From positions 1 to 64,000 of the forward strand of contig VGOG01000002.1 in NCBI GenBank assembly GCA_016875995.1: 64,000 bases of DNA. Direction: 5' to 3'. A program made the translations under genes and the position numbers. The DNA is from Chloroflexota bacterium (GTDB lineage: Bacteria > Chloroflexota > Anaerolineae > VGOG01). The notes under the pieces were generated by a model, which saw only the letters and a program-made list of their open reading frames with translations, was not told the DNA's origin and ran no database searches. Within the stretch, counting starts at the first letter, position 1; every line of letters begins with the position of its first letter. Of the stretch, positions 40,077-47,712 are shown piece after piece.

Positions 40077-40137
40077 CATCCCCCCAAAAGCCTGCCCTGA
40101 GCCCTGTCGAAGGGTTGGGGGGGAAAGAGGGGGGGCT
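40077..40137. repeat. C-run/G-run palindromic element with a second repeat nested in it
   Basis: catccccccaaaag[cctgccctgagccctgtcgaaggg]ttgggggggaaagaggggggg. Confidence 0.8.
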
Positions 40138-40159
40138 TTCACCGTGTCAGGATGAATCA

Positions 40160-40447
40160 ATGGCCAAAAGCAAGAAACGACGCGATAAGAAGCGGCCTTC
40201 CAAGCAGGGTCAACAAGCCGCGCCCAGCGCCAAGGATCAGGAGGTGCGAATTCGCTCATTTGATCGGATTCCGCTCTGGGGTTGGATCTTGATTTTCCTC
40301 TTGCCCCTAATCGCTAGCGAGTTCATGTTCTACAGGATGGGCCGATGGCCCAGCGTGATTATCTTCCCGTTGGCCTGGATCGGATTCTGGGCCGCCATGA
40401 TGCACCGATCCGGGTGGCGGATCCTGAAGAAGCGGAAGGATGAATGA
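40160..40447 (+). CDS. small basic membrane protein, unknown function
   Basis: MAKSKKRRDKKRPSK... two hydrophobic segments WGWILIFLLPLIA, VIIFPLAWIGFWAAMM. Confidence 0.55.
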   Translation: MAKSKKRRDKKRPSKQGQQAAPSAKDQEVRIRSFDRIPLWGWILIFLLPLIASEFMFYRMGRWPSVIIFPLAWIGFWAAMMHRSGWRILKKRKDE

Positions 40448-40621
40448 TCGGCTGGCCGTCGCTTCTCGTGCTAACGTGCGGCCATCTTTACCAAAACCCG
40501 ATAAGGGGATCACCAAGGGTTAAGGCTGGGGGTGAATAGTAAACACTCCCAGCCTTTATGTTTCGTGGAGGTAAGGTGAAGAATTGGGCGTGGAGCGAGC
40601 CGGGGATAGCCGGATCGCCGA

Positions 40622-40650
40622 TTGCAATTTGCGGCTTATTCGGGTATAAT
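40622..40650 (+). promoter_or_regulatory. promoter-like TTGCAA-17-TATAAT
   Basis: -35 40622-40627, -10 40645-40650. Confidence 0.6.
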
Positions 40651-40661
40651 GTCAGGAAGAA

Positions 40662-41324
40662 GTGATCCCGTCGCATGATGAAGCACAAATGGAAGCTGGC
40701 ATGGAGGGGAAGCGGCCCCAATTCCAAGAGGGGCTCGATGCCTTCGCTGCCCGTCACGAGCTGACGGACTGGGAGGGCTGGTTCAGCCCCTACGACGCAG
40801 AGACATACGACCAGGTCTTGCAAAACATCGGCGAAGACGATGTCGTCATGGAGATCGGCGCCGGCGACCTGCGTCTGGCCCTGCGACTGGCGGAGCGGGC
40901 CCGAAGGGTTTACGCCGTGGAGGTCAATCCTCTCCTGGTCGGCGCGGCCCTGCAGGCCATCGGCTTTGACCTGCCACGCAACTTGCTGGTCGTCTGCGCC
41001 AACGCTCTGGACATCTCTTTTCCCAATGACATCACTGTAGCCGTGCTTCTCATGCGCCATTGCCAGCACTTTGGGCGATACGAGGACAAACTGCGGGCCG
41101 CTGGCTGCCGGCGGTTGCTGACCAACGCCCGCTGGAAAAGCGGGATGGAGAGCATTGACCTCACCCGTCCTGGTGTCCCCTTCGCTGAGGTGAGCGAGGG
41201 CTGGTACGCCTGCCGCTGTGGGGCGGTGGGCTACGTGGGTCGGGGCGAGCGGTCGGATGCACCACCCGTGGAGGTGATTGGCTGTCCCGCCTGCCAATCA
41301 CGTTTTACGTTTGACGTTTCGTAA
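40662..41324 (+). CDS. SAM-dependent methyltransferase (rRNA adenine methylase-like fold); C-terminus made of repeat sequence
   Basis: VVMEIGAGDLRLALRLAERARRVYAVEVNPLLV; ends ...CPACQSRFTFDVS*. Confidence 0.65.
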   Translation: MIPSHDEAQMEAGMEGKRPQFQEGLDAFAARHELTDWEGWFSPYDAETYDQVLQNIGEDDVVMEIGAGDLRLALRLAERARRVYAVEVNPLLVGAALQAIGFDLPRNLLVVCANALDISFPNDITVAVLLMRHCQHFGRYEDKLRAAGCRRLLTNARWKSGMESIDLTRPGVPFAEVSEGWYACRCGAVGYVGRGERSDAPPVEVIGCPACQSRFTFDVS

Positions 41325-41337
41325 TTGCTCAGCCCGT

Positions 41338-41418
41338 GTCATTGCGAGGAGCGTTTTTTTGCGACGAAGCAATCTCCTCTTTGTGGCACGGGGATTGCTT
41401 CGCTTTGCTCGCAATGAC
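41338..41418. repeat. GTCATTGCGAG...CTCGCAATGAC palindromic element
   Basis: outer 11-bp perfect arms 41338-41348/41408-41418; inner gaagcaatctcc/ggggattgcttc. Confidence 0.85.
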
Positions 41419-41466
41419 AGCCTGAGTAGTCACGACGTTTCACGTATAAAGAAAGGAGTTGACAGA

Positions 41467-42006
41467 ATGAGACTAAAAGGCAAGAAAGTGGCTATTCTGG
41501 TGGAGGATGGCTTCGAGGACCTGGAGTTCTGGGTGCCTGTGATGCGCCTGCAGGAGGAGGGAGCCGAGGTGACGGTGGTGGGCACGGGCAGCCAGCCCAG
41601 GTTCACGGGCAAGCATTGCCTGGAGGCTATCCCCGACGTAACCGCCGACCAGGTCACGCCGCGAGACTTCGACGCCCTGGTCGTTCCCGGCGGGTGGGCG
41701 CCGGACAAGCTGCGCCGTTACGACTCGGTGCTCGAACTGGTGCGGGGGATGCACGAGCGAGGCAAGATCATCGGCGTCATCTGTCACGGCGGCCTGGTGC
41801 CCATCTCGGCGGGCATCGTCCGCGGGCGCAGGGCGACGGGCTCCACCGGCATCAAAGATGACCTGATCAACGCCGGGGCAGAGTGGGTGGATGAGGCGGC
41901 CTTCAGGGAGGGCAACCTGGTTTGGGGGCGGGTGGTGGCGGACATCCCCGCCTTCTGCCGCGAGCTGGTAGCGGCCATCGAGACGAGCCAGGAGGGATTG
42001 TGGTAG
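41467..42006 (+). CDS. DJ-1/PfpI family protein
   Basis: KKVAILVEDGFEDLEFWVPVMRLQEEGAEVTVVG; DALVVPGGWAPDKLRR; GVICHGGLVPISAGI. Confidence 0.9.
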   Translation: MRLKGKKVAILVEDGFEDLEFWVPVMRLQEEGAEVTVVGTGSQPRFTGKHCLEAIPDVTADQVTPRDFDALVVPGGWAPDKLRRYDSVLELVRGMHERGKIIGVICHGGLVPISAGIVRGRRATGSTGIKDDLINAGAEWVDEAAFREGNLVWGRVVADIPAFCRELVAAIETSQEGLW

Positions 42007-42068
42007 GAATCGTCATCGTCGCCCACAGTGCGAAACTGGCCGAAGGCGTGAGAGACCTGGCCGAGTAG
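42000..42068 (+). other. dhaM: N-terminus of DhaM EIIA domain ending in in-frame amber codon (TAG 42066-42068)
   Basis: GTG at 42000: V V G I V I V A H S A K L A E G V R D L A E *; then ATG GGG CAG GGG CGG GTG GCC ATC GCC GCC GCT GGC GGC in the same frame. Confidence 0.85.
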
Positions 42069-44552
42069 ATGGGGCAGGGGCGGGTGGCCATCGCCGCCGC
42101 TGGCGGCCTGGACGATGCGACCATCGGCACCAACCTGGAGCGCATCCTGGAGGCCATCGAAGCCGTCTACCAACCGGCCGGGGTGCTGGTGCTGATGGAC
42201 CTGGGAAGCGCGGTGATGAGCACCGAGATGGCCGTCGGGATGTTGCCGCCCGACCAGCAGTCCATGGTGCTGCTGAGCGAAGCGCCGCTGGTGGAGGGGG
42301 CTATCGCCGCCACGGTGGAGGCCTCTATCGGCAAGTCCCTGGCCGAGGTTGACGCCGCAGCTCGCGCCGTGGTGCGCACACCCAAGGTCGCCGGAGCCAC
42401 CCCCCTCACCGAGGCGGTGCCACGTCCTGAGCTGGTCGAAGGGCCTCCATCCAACGAGATCACCCTCAACATCGTCAACGAGGTCGGGCTGCACGCCCGG
42501 CCCGCCGCCCTGTTCGTTCAGACCGCTGGCCGCTTCCAGTCGGCCATCACGGTGCGCAATCTGACCCGAGACACCGCTGCCGTTGATGCCAAGAGCATGT
42601 TCGGCGTGCTGAGCATCGGCGCCCAACTGAACCACCAGATCGCCGTCGCCGCCGAGGGGCCTGACGCAGACGAGGCCCTGGCGACCATCGGCCAGTTGGT
42701 GGAGAGTGGATTCGGAGAAATGGAGGGGGTCCCAATTCCAACGGTGGCTCCCGCGTCCCCTGCTATCTTGCCTCCCCGTCCCCTCGCTCCCCTGGCTCCT
42801 TTGCCCCCTTGCTCCTCTGCTCCTCTGCTCCCTTGCACCCTGACTGGCATCACCGCTTCGACCGGCATCGCCGTTGGGCCAGCGTACATCTACCGCCCGG
42901 AGGTCTTGACTGTCGAGCGCCGGACGGTGGATGACCCGGCGGCCGAGTGGTCCCACTTCACCCAGGCAGTCGAGCAGGCCAAGGCCGAGATCGGCGCCAT
43001 CCGCTCCCAGGCCGCCGCCGAGGTGGGCAAGGCCGAGGCGGAGATCTTCACCGCTCACCAGTTGTTCCTGGAGGACCCCGCCCTGCTGGATCGGGTGCGG
43101 GGGCAGATCGAGGGAGAGAGGAGTAACGCTGAGGCAGCTCTGGCCGATGCGGTGGCAGGCTACGCCGAGCTCCTGCGGGGCATGGAGGGGGAGATCTTCC
43201 GTCAGCGAGCGGCCGACGTCGAGGACGTGGGCCGGCGGGTGCTGCGCATCTTGCTGGGCATGGGTGAGACCTCCCTGGTCGAGCTGCCGAAGCCGGTGGT
43301 GGTAGTGGCTCACGACCTCACCCCCTCCGACACCGCCCAAATGGACAAAGAGCGTGCCCTGGGCTTTTGCACCGCCATTGGCGGCGAAACCTCCCACACC
43401 GCCATCCTGGCCCGCAGCCTGGGCCTGCCGGCGGTGGTCGGTCTGGGGGAGGGCGCGTTGAGCATTCCCGACGGGACACCCTTGATCATTGATGGTGACC
43501 AGGGCCTGGTGATCGTCAACCCGGATGAGAGCACCCTGGCTGATTACCGCGCCCGCCAGGAGGCGTTGCTGGCCCAGGAGGTGGCCGCCAGGCGCGCCGC
43601 TCAACGCCCCGCTCAGACCCTTGACGGGCAGCGGGTGGAGGTAGTGGCCAACATCGGCGACGTGAATTCGGCCAGGATAGCCCTGGAGTACGGGGCCGAG
43701 GGGGTGGGGCTGCTGCGCACTGAGTTCCTCTACCTGGATCGCGCCACCATGCCTGGCGAGGAGGAGCAGTACGCTGCCTATCGCGCCATCGCCGACCTGA
43801 TGGGGAAGCGTCCCCTCATCGTCCGCACTTTTGACATCGGGGGCGACAAGCAGTTGCCTTATCTCGACATCGGCGATGAGCTCAACCCTTTCCTGGGATG
43901 GCGGGCTATCCGGCTTTCCCTGGATCAGGTTGATCTCTTCCGAACGCAGCTCAGGGCCATCCTCCGGGCGGGCCACGACCGCAACGTCAAGATCATGTTC
44001 CCCATGATCGCCGACGTGGGGGAGGTGCGTCGGGCCAGGGACGTCCTGGCCGAGGTCAGGGCCGAATTGGAAGCCGAGGGAGTTCCTTTTGCTTCCGGGG
44101 TTGAGGTGGGCATCATGGTGGAAGTGCCGGCGGCGGCCTTGGCGGCCGACGTACTGGCCCAAGAGGTGGACTTCTTCAGTATCGGCACCAACGACTTGAT
44201 CCAGTACACCATGGCCTGCGACCGCACCAACGAGAAGGTCGCTTATCTTTATCAGCCGTTGCACCCGGCCGTTTTGCGGTTGATCAAGCGGGTGATCGAG
44301 GCCGCTCACGCGGCTGGCAAGTGGGTGGGCATGTGTGGGGAGATGGCTGGCCAGCCCGAGGCCATCCCCATCCTGTTGGGCCTGGGGCTGGACGAGTTCA
44401 GCATGAGCGCGGCGGCCATTCCCAGAGCCAAGGCGCTGATGGCGGCGATCACACTCGATAAGGCGCGAGAAATGGCTGCCGAGGCGCTCAACATGTCCAC
44501 CGCAGACCAGGTGCGAAGCTATGCCCAGGAGGTCATAAACTCGTTGAGTTGA
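42069..44552 (+). CDS. dhaM: rest of DhaM EIIA domain fused to HPr and full-length PTS enzyme I
   Basis: VLVLMDLGSAVMSTEMAVGMLP (DhaM); VGLHARPAALFVQTAGRF (HPr); GETSHTAILARSLGLPAVVG, GLLRTEFLYLDR, FFSIGTNDLIQYTMACDR, MCGEMAG (EI). Confidence 0.9.
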   Translation: MGQGRVAIAAAGGLDDATIGTNLERILEAIEAVYQPAGVLVLMDLGSAVMSTEMAVGMLPPDQQSMVLLSEAPLVEGAIAATVEASIGKSLAEVDAAARAVVRTPKVAGATPLTEAVPRPELVEGPPSNEITLNIVNEVGLHARPAALFVQTAGRFQSAITVRNLTRDTAAVDAKSMFGVLSIGAQLNHQIAVAAEGPDADEALATIGQLVESGFGEMEGVPIPTVAPASPAILPPRPLAPLAPLPPCSSAPLLPCTLTGITASTGIAVGPAYIYRPEVLTVERRTVDDPAAEWSHFTQAVEQAKAEIGAIRSQAAAEVGKAEAEIFTAHQLFLEDPALLDRVRGQIEGERSNAEAALADAVAGYAELLRGMEGEIFRQRAADVEDVGRRVLRILLGMGETSLVELPKPVVVVAHDLTPSDTAQMDKERALGFCTAIGGETSHTAILARSLGLPAVVGLGEGALSIPDGTPLIIDGDQGLVIVNPDESTLADYRARQEALLAQEVAARRAAQRPAQTLDGQRVEVVANIGDVNSARIALEYGAEGVGLLRTEFLYLDRATMPGEEEQYAAYRAIADLMGKRPLIVRTFDIGGDKQLPYLDIGDELNPFLGWRAIRLSLDQVDLFRTQLRAILRAGHDRNVKIMFPMIADVGEVRRARDVLAEVRAELEAEGVPFASGVEVGIMVEVPAAALAADVLAQEVDFFSIGTNDLIQYTMACDRTNEKVAYLYQPLHPAVLRLIKRVIEAAHAAGKWVGMCGEMAGQPEAIPILLGLGLDEFSMSAAAIPRAKALMAAITLDKAREMAAEALNMSTADQVRSYAQEVINSLS
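42424..42445. repeat. CCTGAGCTGGTCGAAGGGCC repeat inside the dhaM fusion
   Basis: in frame as RPELVEGP; relatives at 2396-2420 and 40091-40114. Confidence 0.65.
42770..42840. repeat. CTCCTCTGCTCC(CCTGC) repeat tract in HPr-EI linker
   Basis: in frame as PPRPLAPLAPLPPCSSAPLLPCT; relatives at 47578-47607 (inverted) and 50936-50978. Confidence 0.8.
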
Positions 44553-44553
44553 T

Positions 44554-44582
44554 TTGCCAAATTCATAGGTATTTGCTATAAT
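44554..44582 (+). promoter_or_regulatory. promoter for tRNA-Pro (TTGCCA-17-TATAAT)
   Basis: -35 44554-44559, -10 44577-44582, 8 nt before tRNA. Confidence 0.75.
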
Positions 44583-44590
44583 TAGACTGG

Positions 44591-44667
44591 CGGGGCGTAG
44601 CGCAGCCAGGTAGCGCACTTGAATGGGGTTCAAGTGGTCGCCGGTTCAAATCCGGCCGCCCCGACCA
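44591..44667 (+). tRNA. tRNA-Pro (anticodon GGG), CCA encoded
   Basis: cggggcg...cgccccg acceptor; anticodon arm cttga-atGGGgt-tcaag; T arm gccggttcaaatccggc; ends ACCA. Confidence 0.95.
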
Positions 44668-44774
44668 TAAGGATATGGCAACAGCCTTCTTTAGGCTACT
44701 AGCCATCAGGTTGAATGGCCGATGGCCTCCACGCTGTCGGCCATTGTTCGTATTAGCTTAAGGTCGAGCTAGAT

Positions 44775-46274
44775 ATGGACGACGTGGTCTATAAATGCGG
44801 TGACCTGACCGAGGAGGACATCGCATTTCTACAAAAAATCGAAAACGATATGCCCATCGTGGCCGATGTCAGCCGTGGCGACTTGTTGATTTATTGTCTG
44901 ATCTCCCCCAACCGCGCGGCAGTAGTGGCTCAGGCTAAGCCTCACTCCATTGCTCCGATTCATCCGAAGCCCATCATCGGGCGGACGATAACGGCGGCGG
45001 AAGAACCCCTTGTTCTCCAGGCCCTGGATCGGGGACGCTCGTTGCAGGGAAACAGAACGCTGATCCCCGATGGGGCTCCGGTGCAGCAGGAGGTTCGCCC
45101 CATCCGCAACGAGGAAGGGAAGGTGTTGGGTGCTCTGAGCATCGAGACCAACCTCATCGAGCACGAGCGGCATCGCCGGCGGAGTAAGGTCTTCCAGCAG
45201 GCCTTGAAACAACTACAGGAGATGCTGCTGCGGGGGGAGATAGAGGGGGGTGGACAGCTTTCTCCCTTCGGCGAGCACGACGGCATCATGGTCGTGGATA
45301 ATCAGGGATGGATCCGCTACGCCAGTGGCATCGCTACCAATCTCTATCGCCGGGTGGGCCACCTGGATAGCCTGGTGGGGAAACGCACCTCTGAGTTGGA
45401 GACCGAGGACGCGGTCCTGGTGGTCAGGGCTTTGCGGGAGAAGCGTTGCCTCGAAGAGGAGACCAAGGAAGGACATCGCGACTGGATCAAGAAGGCTATT
45501 CCTCTGACCTCCAGCGGAGAGGTGCTGGGTTTGCGCCGTTTCCTGGGTTTGCCTCTGCCCAAACCCCGCCTGGATGGGGTGCTGTTAACGGTGCACGACG
45601 AGACCGAGGCACGGCGTAAGGAGCGAGAGCTCAAGGTCAAGTCGGCCATGATCCGTGAGATTCATCACCGGGTGAAGAACAACTTGCAGGTCATCGCCTC
45701 TCTGCTGCGTATGCAGGGCAGGCGCAGCGAGTCCGATGAGGTGAGGCGATCCCTGGACGACAGCGTGAGACGCATCCTCAGCGTGGCTGTGGTGCACGAG
45801 TTCCTCTCGCAGCAGGAAGCGAGGTTCATTAACATCAAAGAGGTGAGCCAGCGCATCATCAAACACACCCAGCAGGGGATTTTGCTTCCGGATAAGCGGA
45901 TCCGCCTGACCTTACGCGGGCCTGGCATTTATCTGCCTGCTCAACAGGCGACGACTTGCGCTCTGGTCATCAACGAGCTATTGCAGAATGCGGTGGAGCA
46001 TGGATACGAACGCAAGCCTGGTGGCACCATCTCGGTCAGCTTCCAGGACGATGGCGACCAGGTGACCATCGCCGTGGTGGACGACGGGCAGGGTTTGCCG
46101 GACGATTTCAGTCTGGAACAGGCCGACAGCCTGGGCCTGCAGATCGTCCAGACTTTGGTGCGGGACGATCTCAAGGGGCAATTCGAGCTGAGGGAAGGGG
46201 ACGGGGTGTCGGCCATCGTTACCTTCCCCAAACAAACGTTAGGAGGTGAGGGACCTTGGAGCGAACTAGAGTGA
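44775..46274 (+). CDS. sensor histidine kinase, PdtaS-like (HisKA_2)
   Basis: REIHHRVKNNLQVIASLLRMQGRR; HATPase ELLQNAVEHGYERKPGGTISV, VVDDGQGLPDDF. Confidence 0.88.
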   Translation: MDDVVYKCGDLTEEDIAFLQKIENDMPIVADVSRGDLLIYCLISPNRAAVVAQAKPHSIAPIHPKPIIGRTITAAEEPLVLQALDRGRSLQGNRTLIPDGAPVQQEVRPIRNEEGKVLGALSIETNLIEHERHRRRSKVFQQALKQLQEMLLRGEIEGGGQLSPFGEHDGIMVVDNQGWIRYASGIATNLYRRVGHLDSLVGKRTSELETEDAVLVVRALREKRCLEEETKEGHRDWIKKAIPLTSSGEVLGLRRFLGLPLPKPRLDGVLLTVHDETEARRKERELKVKSAMIREIHHRVKNNLQVIASLLRMQGRRSESDEVRRSLDDSVRRILSVAVVHEFLSQQEARFINIKEVSQRIIKHTQQGILLPDKRIRLTLRGPGIYLPAQQATTCALVINELLQNAVEHGYERKPGGTISVSFQDDGDQVTIAVVDDGQGLPDDFSLEQADSLGLQIVQTLVRDDLKGQFELREGDGVSAIVTFPKQTLGGEGPWSELE

Positions 46275-46846
46275 TCATTGCCGACGATGAATCCATCATC
46301 CGCATGGACCTCAGGGAGATGTTGACTAGCCTGGGTTATCTGGTCATCGGCGAGGTGGGGGATGGCCGCAGTGCGGTGAATCTGGCTCGGGAACTGAGGC
46401 CTGACGTGGTGATCATGGACATCAAGATGCCAGACATGGATGGCATTGACGCCGCCAAAATCCTGACCGAGGAGAGGATCGCCCCTGTCTTGCTGCTAAC
46501 CGCCTACAGCCAACAAGAGCTCATCGAGCGGGCCAAGGAGGCAGGAGTGGTAGGCTACATCGTGAAGCCCTTCCGGGAGTCCGACTTGGCGCCAGCTATC
46601 GAGGTGGCAGTGGCCCGCTTTGCCGAGTTCCGTGCCCTGGAAAAAGAGGTGGGCGACCTCAAGCTGGCCTTAGAGACCAGGAAGCTGGTGGATCGGGCCA
46701 AAGGCATCTTGATGGATACCCAGGGCGTAACCGAGGCCGAGGCCTTCCGCAAGATCCAGAAGATGAGCATGAACACCCGTAAGCCCATGAAGGAGGTTGC
46801 GGAAGCGATCATTTTGGCTCACCAAGCATCAATAGCCAATATCTAA
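46256..46846 (+). CDS. response regulator with ANTAR domain, PdtaR-like
   Basis: IIADDESIIRMDLREML; VVIMDIKMPDMDG; ANTAR LVDRAKGILMDTQGVTEAEAFRKIQKMSMNTRKPMKEVAEAII. Confidence 0.9.
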   Translation: MERTRVIIADDESIIRMDLREMLTSLGYLVIGEVGDGRSAVNLARELRPDVVIMDIKMPDMDGIDAAKILTEERIAPVLLLTAYSQQELIERAKEAGVVGYIVKPFRESDLAPAIEVAVARFAEFRALEKEVGDLKLALETRKLVDRAKGILMDTQGVTEAEAFRKIQKMSMNTRKPMKEVAEAIILAHQASIANI

Positions 46847-46870
46847 TAGCCAATAACCAGCGAGGGGACG

Positions 46871-47614
46871 ATGAAAACCTCTGAACGAATCAGCACTTGG
46901 ATCGGGGAAAAGGTCGAGGAGGCAGGAGCCGAGGGCGTGGTGTTGGGGATCAGCGGCGGGGTTGATTCGGCGGTGGTGGCTGTCCTGGCCAAAAAGGGGT
47001 TGGGCGATGGGGTGTTGGGGTTGATCATGCCTTGCCACAGCGACCCGACCGACGTCGAGCACGCCCGACGCCTGGCTGCCGAGTTCGACATCCAGACCGA
47101 GTACGTGGACTTGACCCCTGTCTTCGACCGCCTTCTGGAGGCTCTGCCCCCTGGGGACAGGGTGGCGGCTGGCAATCTGAAAGCCCGTCTGCGGATGGCC
47201 GTGTGGTACTACTTCGCCAACAGCCGCAATTACCTGGTTGCTGGCGCGGGGAATAAGAGTGAACTCAAAGCTGGTTATTTCACGAAGTTTGGCGACGGCG
47301 GCGTTGACATCTTGCCCCTGGGTGACCTGCTTAAGACGCAGGTGCGGGAGCTAGCCCGCGAGCTGGGCATCCCTGAGGAGGTCATCGCCAAGCCCCCCAG
47401 CGCGGGCCTGTGGGAAGGGCAGACGGACGAGGGGGAGATGGGCATCACCTACGAGGAATTGGACAGGGTTCTCATAGCTATCGAGTCCGGTAATACCGCT
47501 GAGTGCAATCAGGAGGCTTTGGCCCGCGTGAGGGCCATGATGGCTGCCTCTCAGCACAAGAGGGATCCGATACCGATATGGAGCAAGGGAGCAGAGGAGC
47601 AGGGGGGCATTTGA
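46871..47614 (+). CDS. nadE: NAD+ synthase
   Basis: VVLGISGGVDSAVVAVLAKKGLG; VAGAGNKSELKAGYFTKFGDGGVDILPLGDLLKTQVRELARELGIP; KPPSAGLWEGQTDEGEMG. Confidence 0.93.
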   Translation: MKTSERISTWIGEKVEEAGAEGVVLGISGGVDSAVVAVLAKKGLGDGVLGLIMPCHSDPTDVEHARRLAAEFDIQTEYVDLTPVFDRLLEALPPGDRVAAGNLKARLRMAVWYYFANSRNYLVAGAGNKSELKAGYFTKFGDGGVDILPLGDLLKTQVRELARELGIPEEVIAKPPSAGLWEGQTDEGEMGITYEELDRVLIAIESGNTAECNQEALARVRAMMAASQHKRDPIPIWSKGAEEQGGI

Positions 47615-47658
47615 ACTTTGAGATCTGCCGGGACAATGTCAATAAACAGCAATGAGCC

Positions 47659-47687
47659 GAGGCTGCCTCATTGAGGTGGCCTCTTTT
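47659..47687 (+). terminator. hairpin followed by TTTT between nadE and glnA
   Basis: gaggc-tg-cctcattgagg-tg-gcctc-tttt. Confidence 0.55.
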
Positions 47688-47712
47688 AGTTAAGAAAGGG
47701 GGATACAAACAA

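Noticed and set aside
42066-42068. general TAG recoding (pyrrolysine or Gln)
   Set aside because: Several other genes here end at TAG (e.g. glpA, the PfpI-family gene, the amidase), and no Pyl genes are visible; sequencing error, mutation or re-initiation is simpler.
41784-44633. 949-aa minus-strand ORF
   Set aside because: Antisense to the strongly supported DhaM-HPr-EI gene; Gly/His/Leu-rich translation typical of the complement of GC-rich coding DNA.
44714-44745. ANTAR target RNA upstream of the PdtaS-like gene
   Set aside because: aatggccga...tcggccatt is a single 9-bp hairpin with a 14-nt loop, not paired hairpins with A1/G4 hexaloops; more likely a tRNA terminator or local hairpin.
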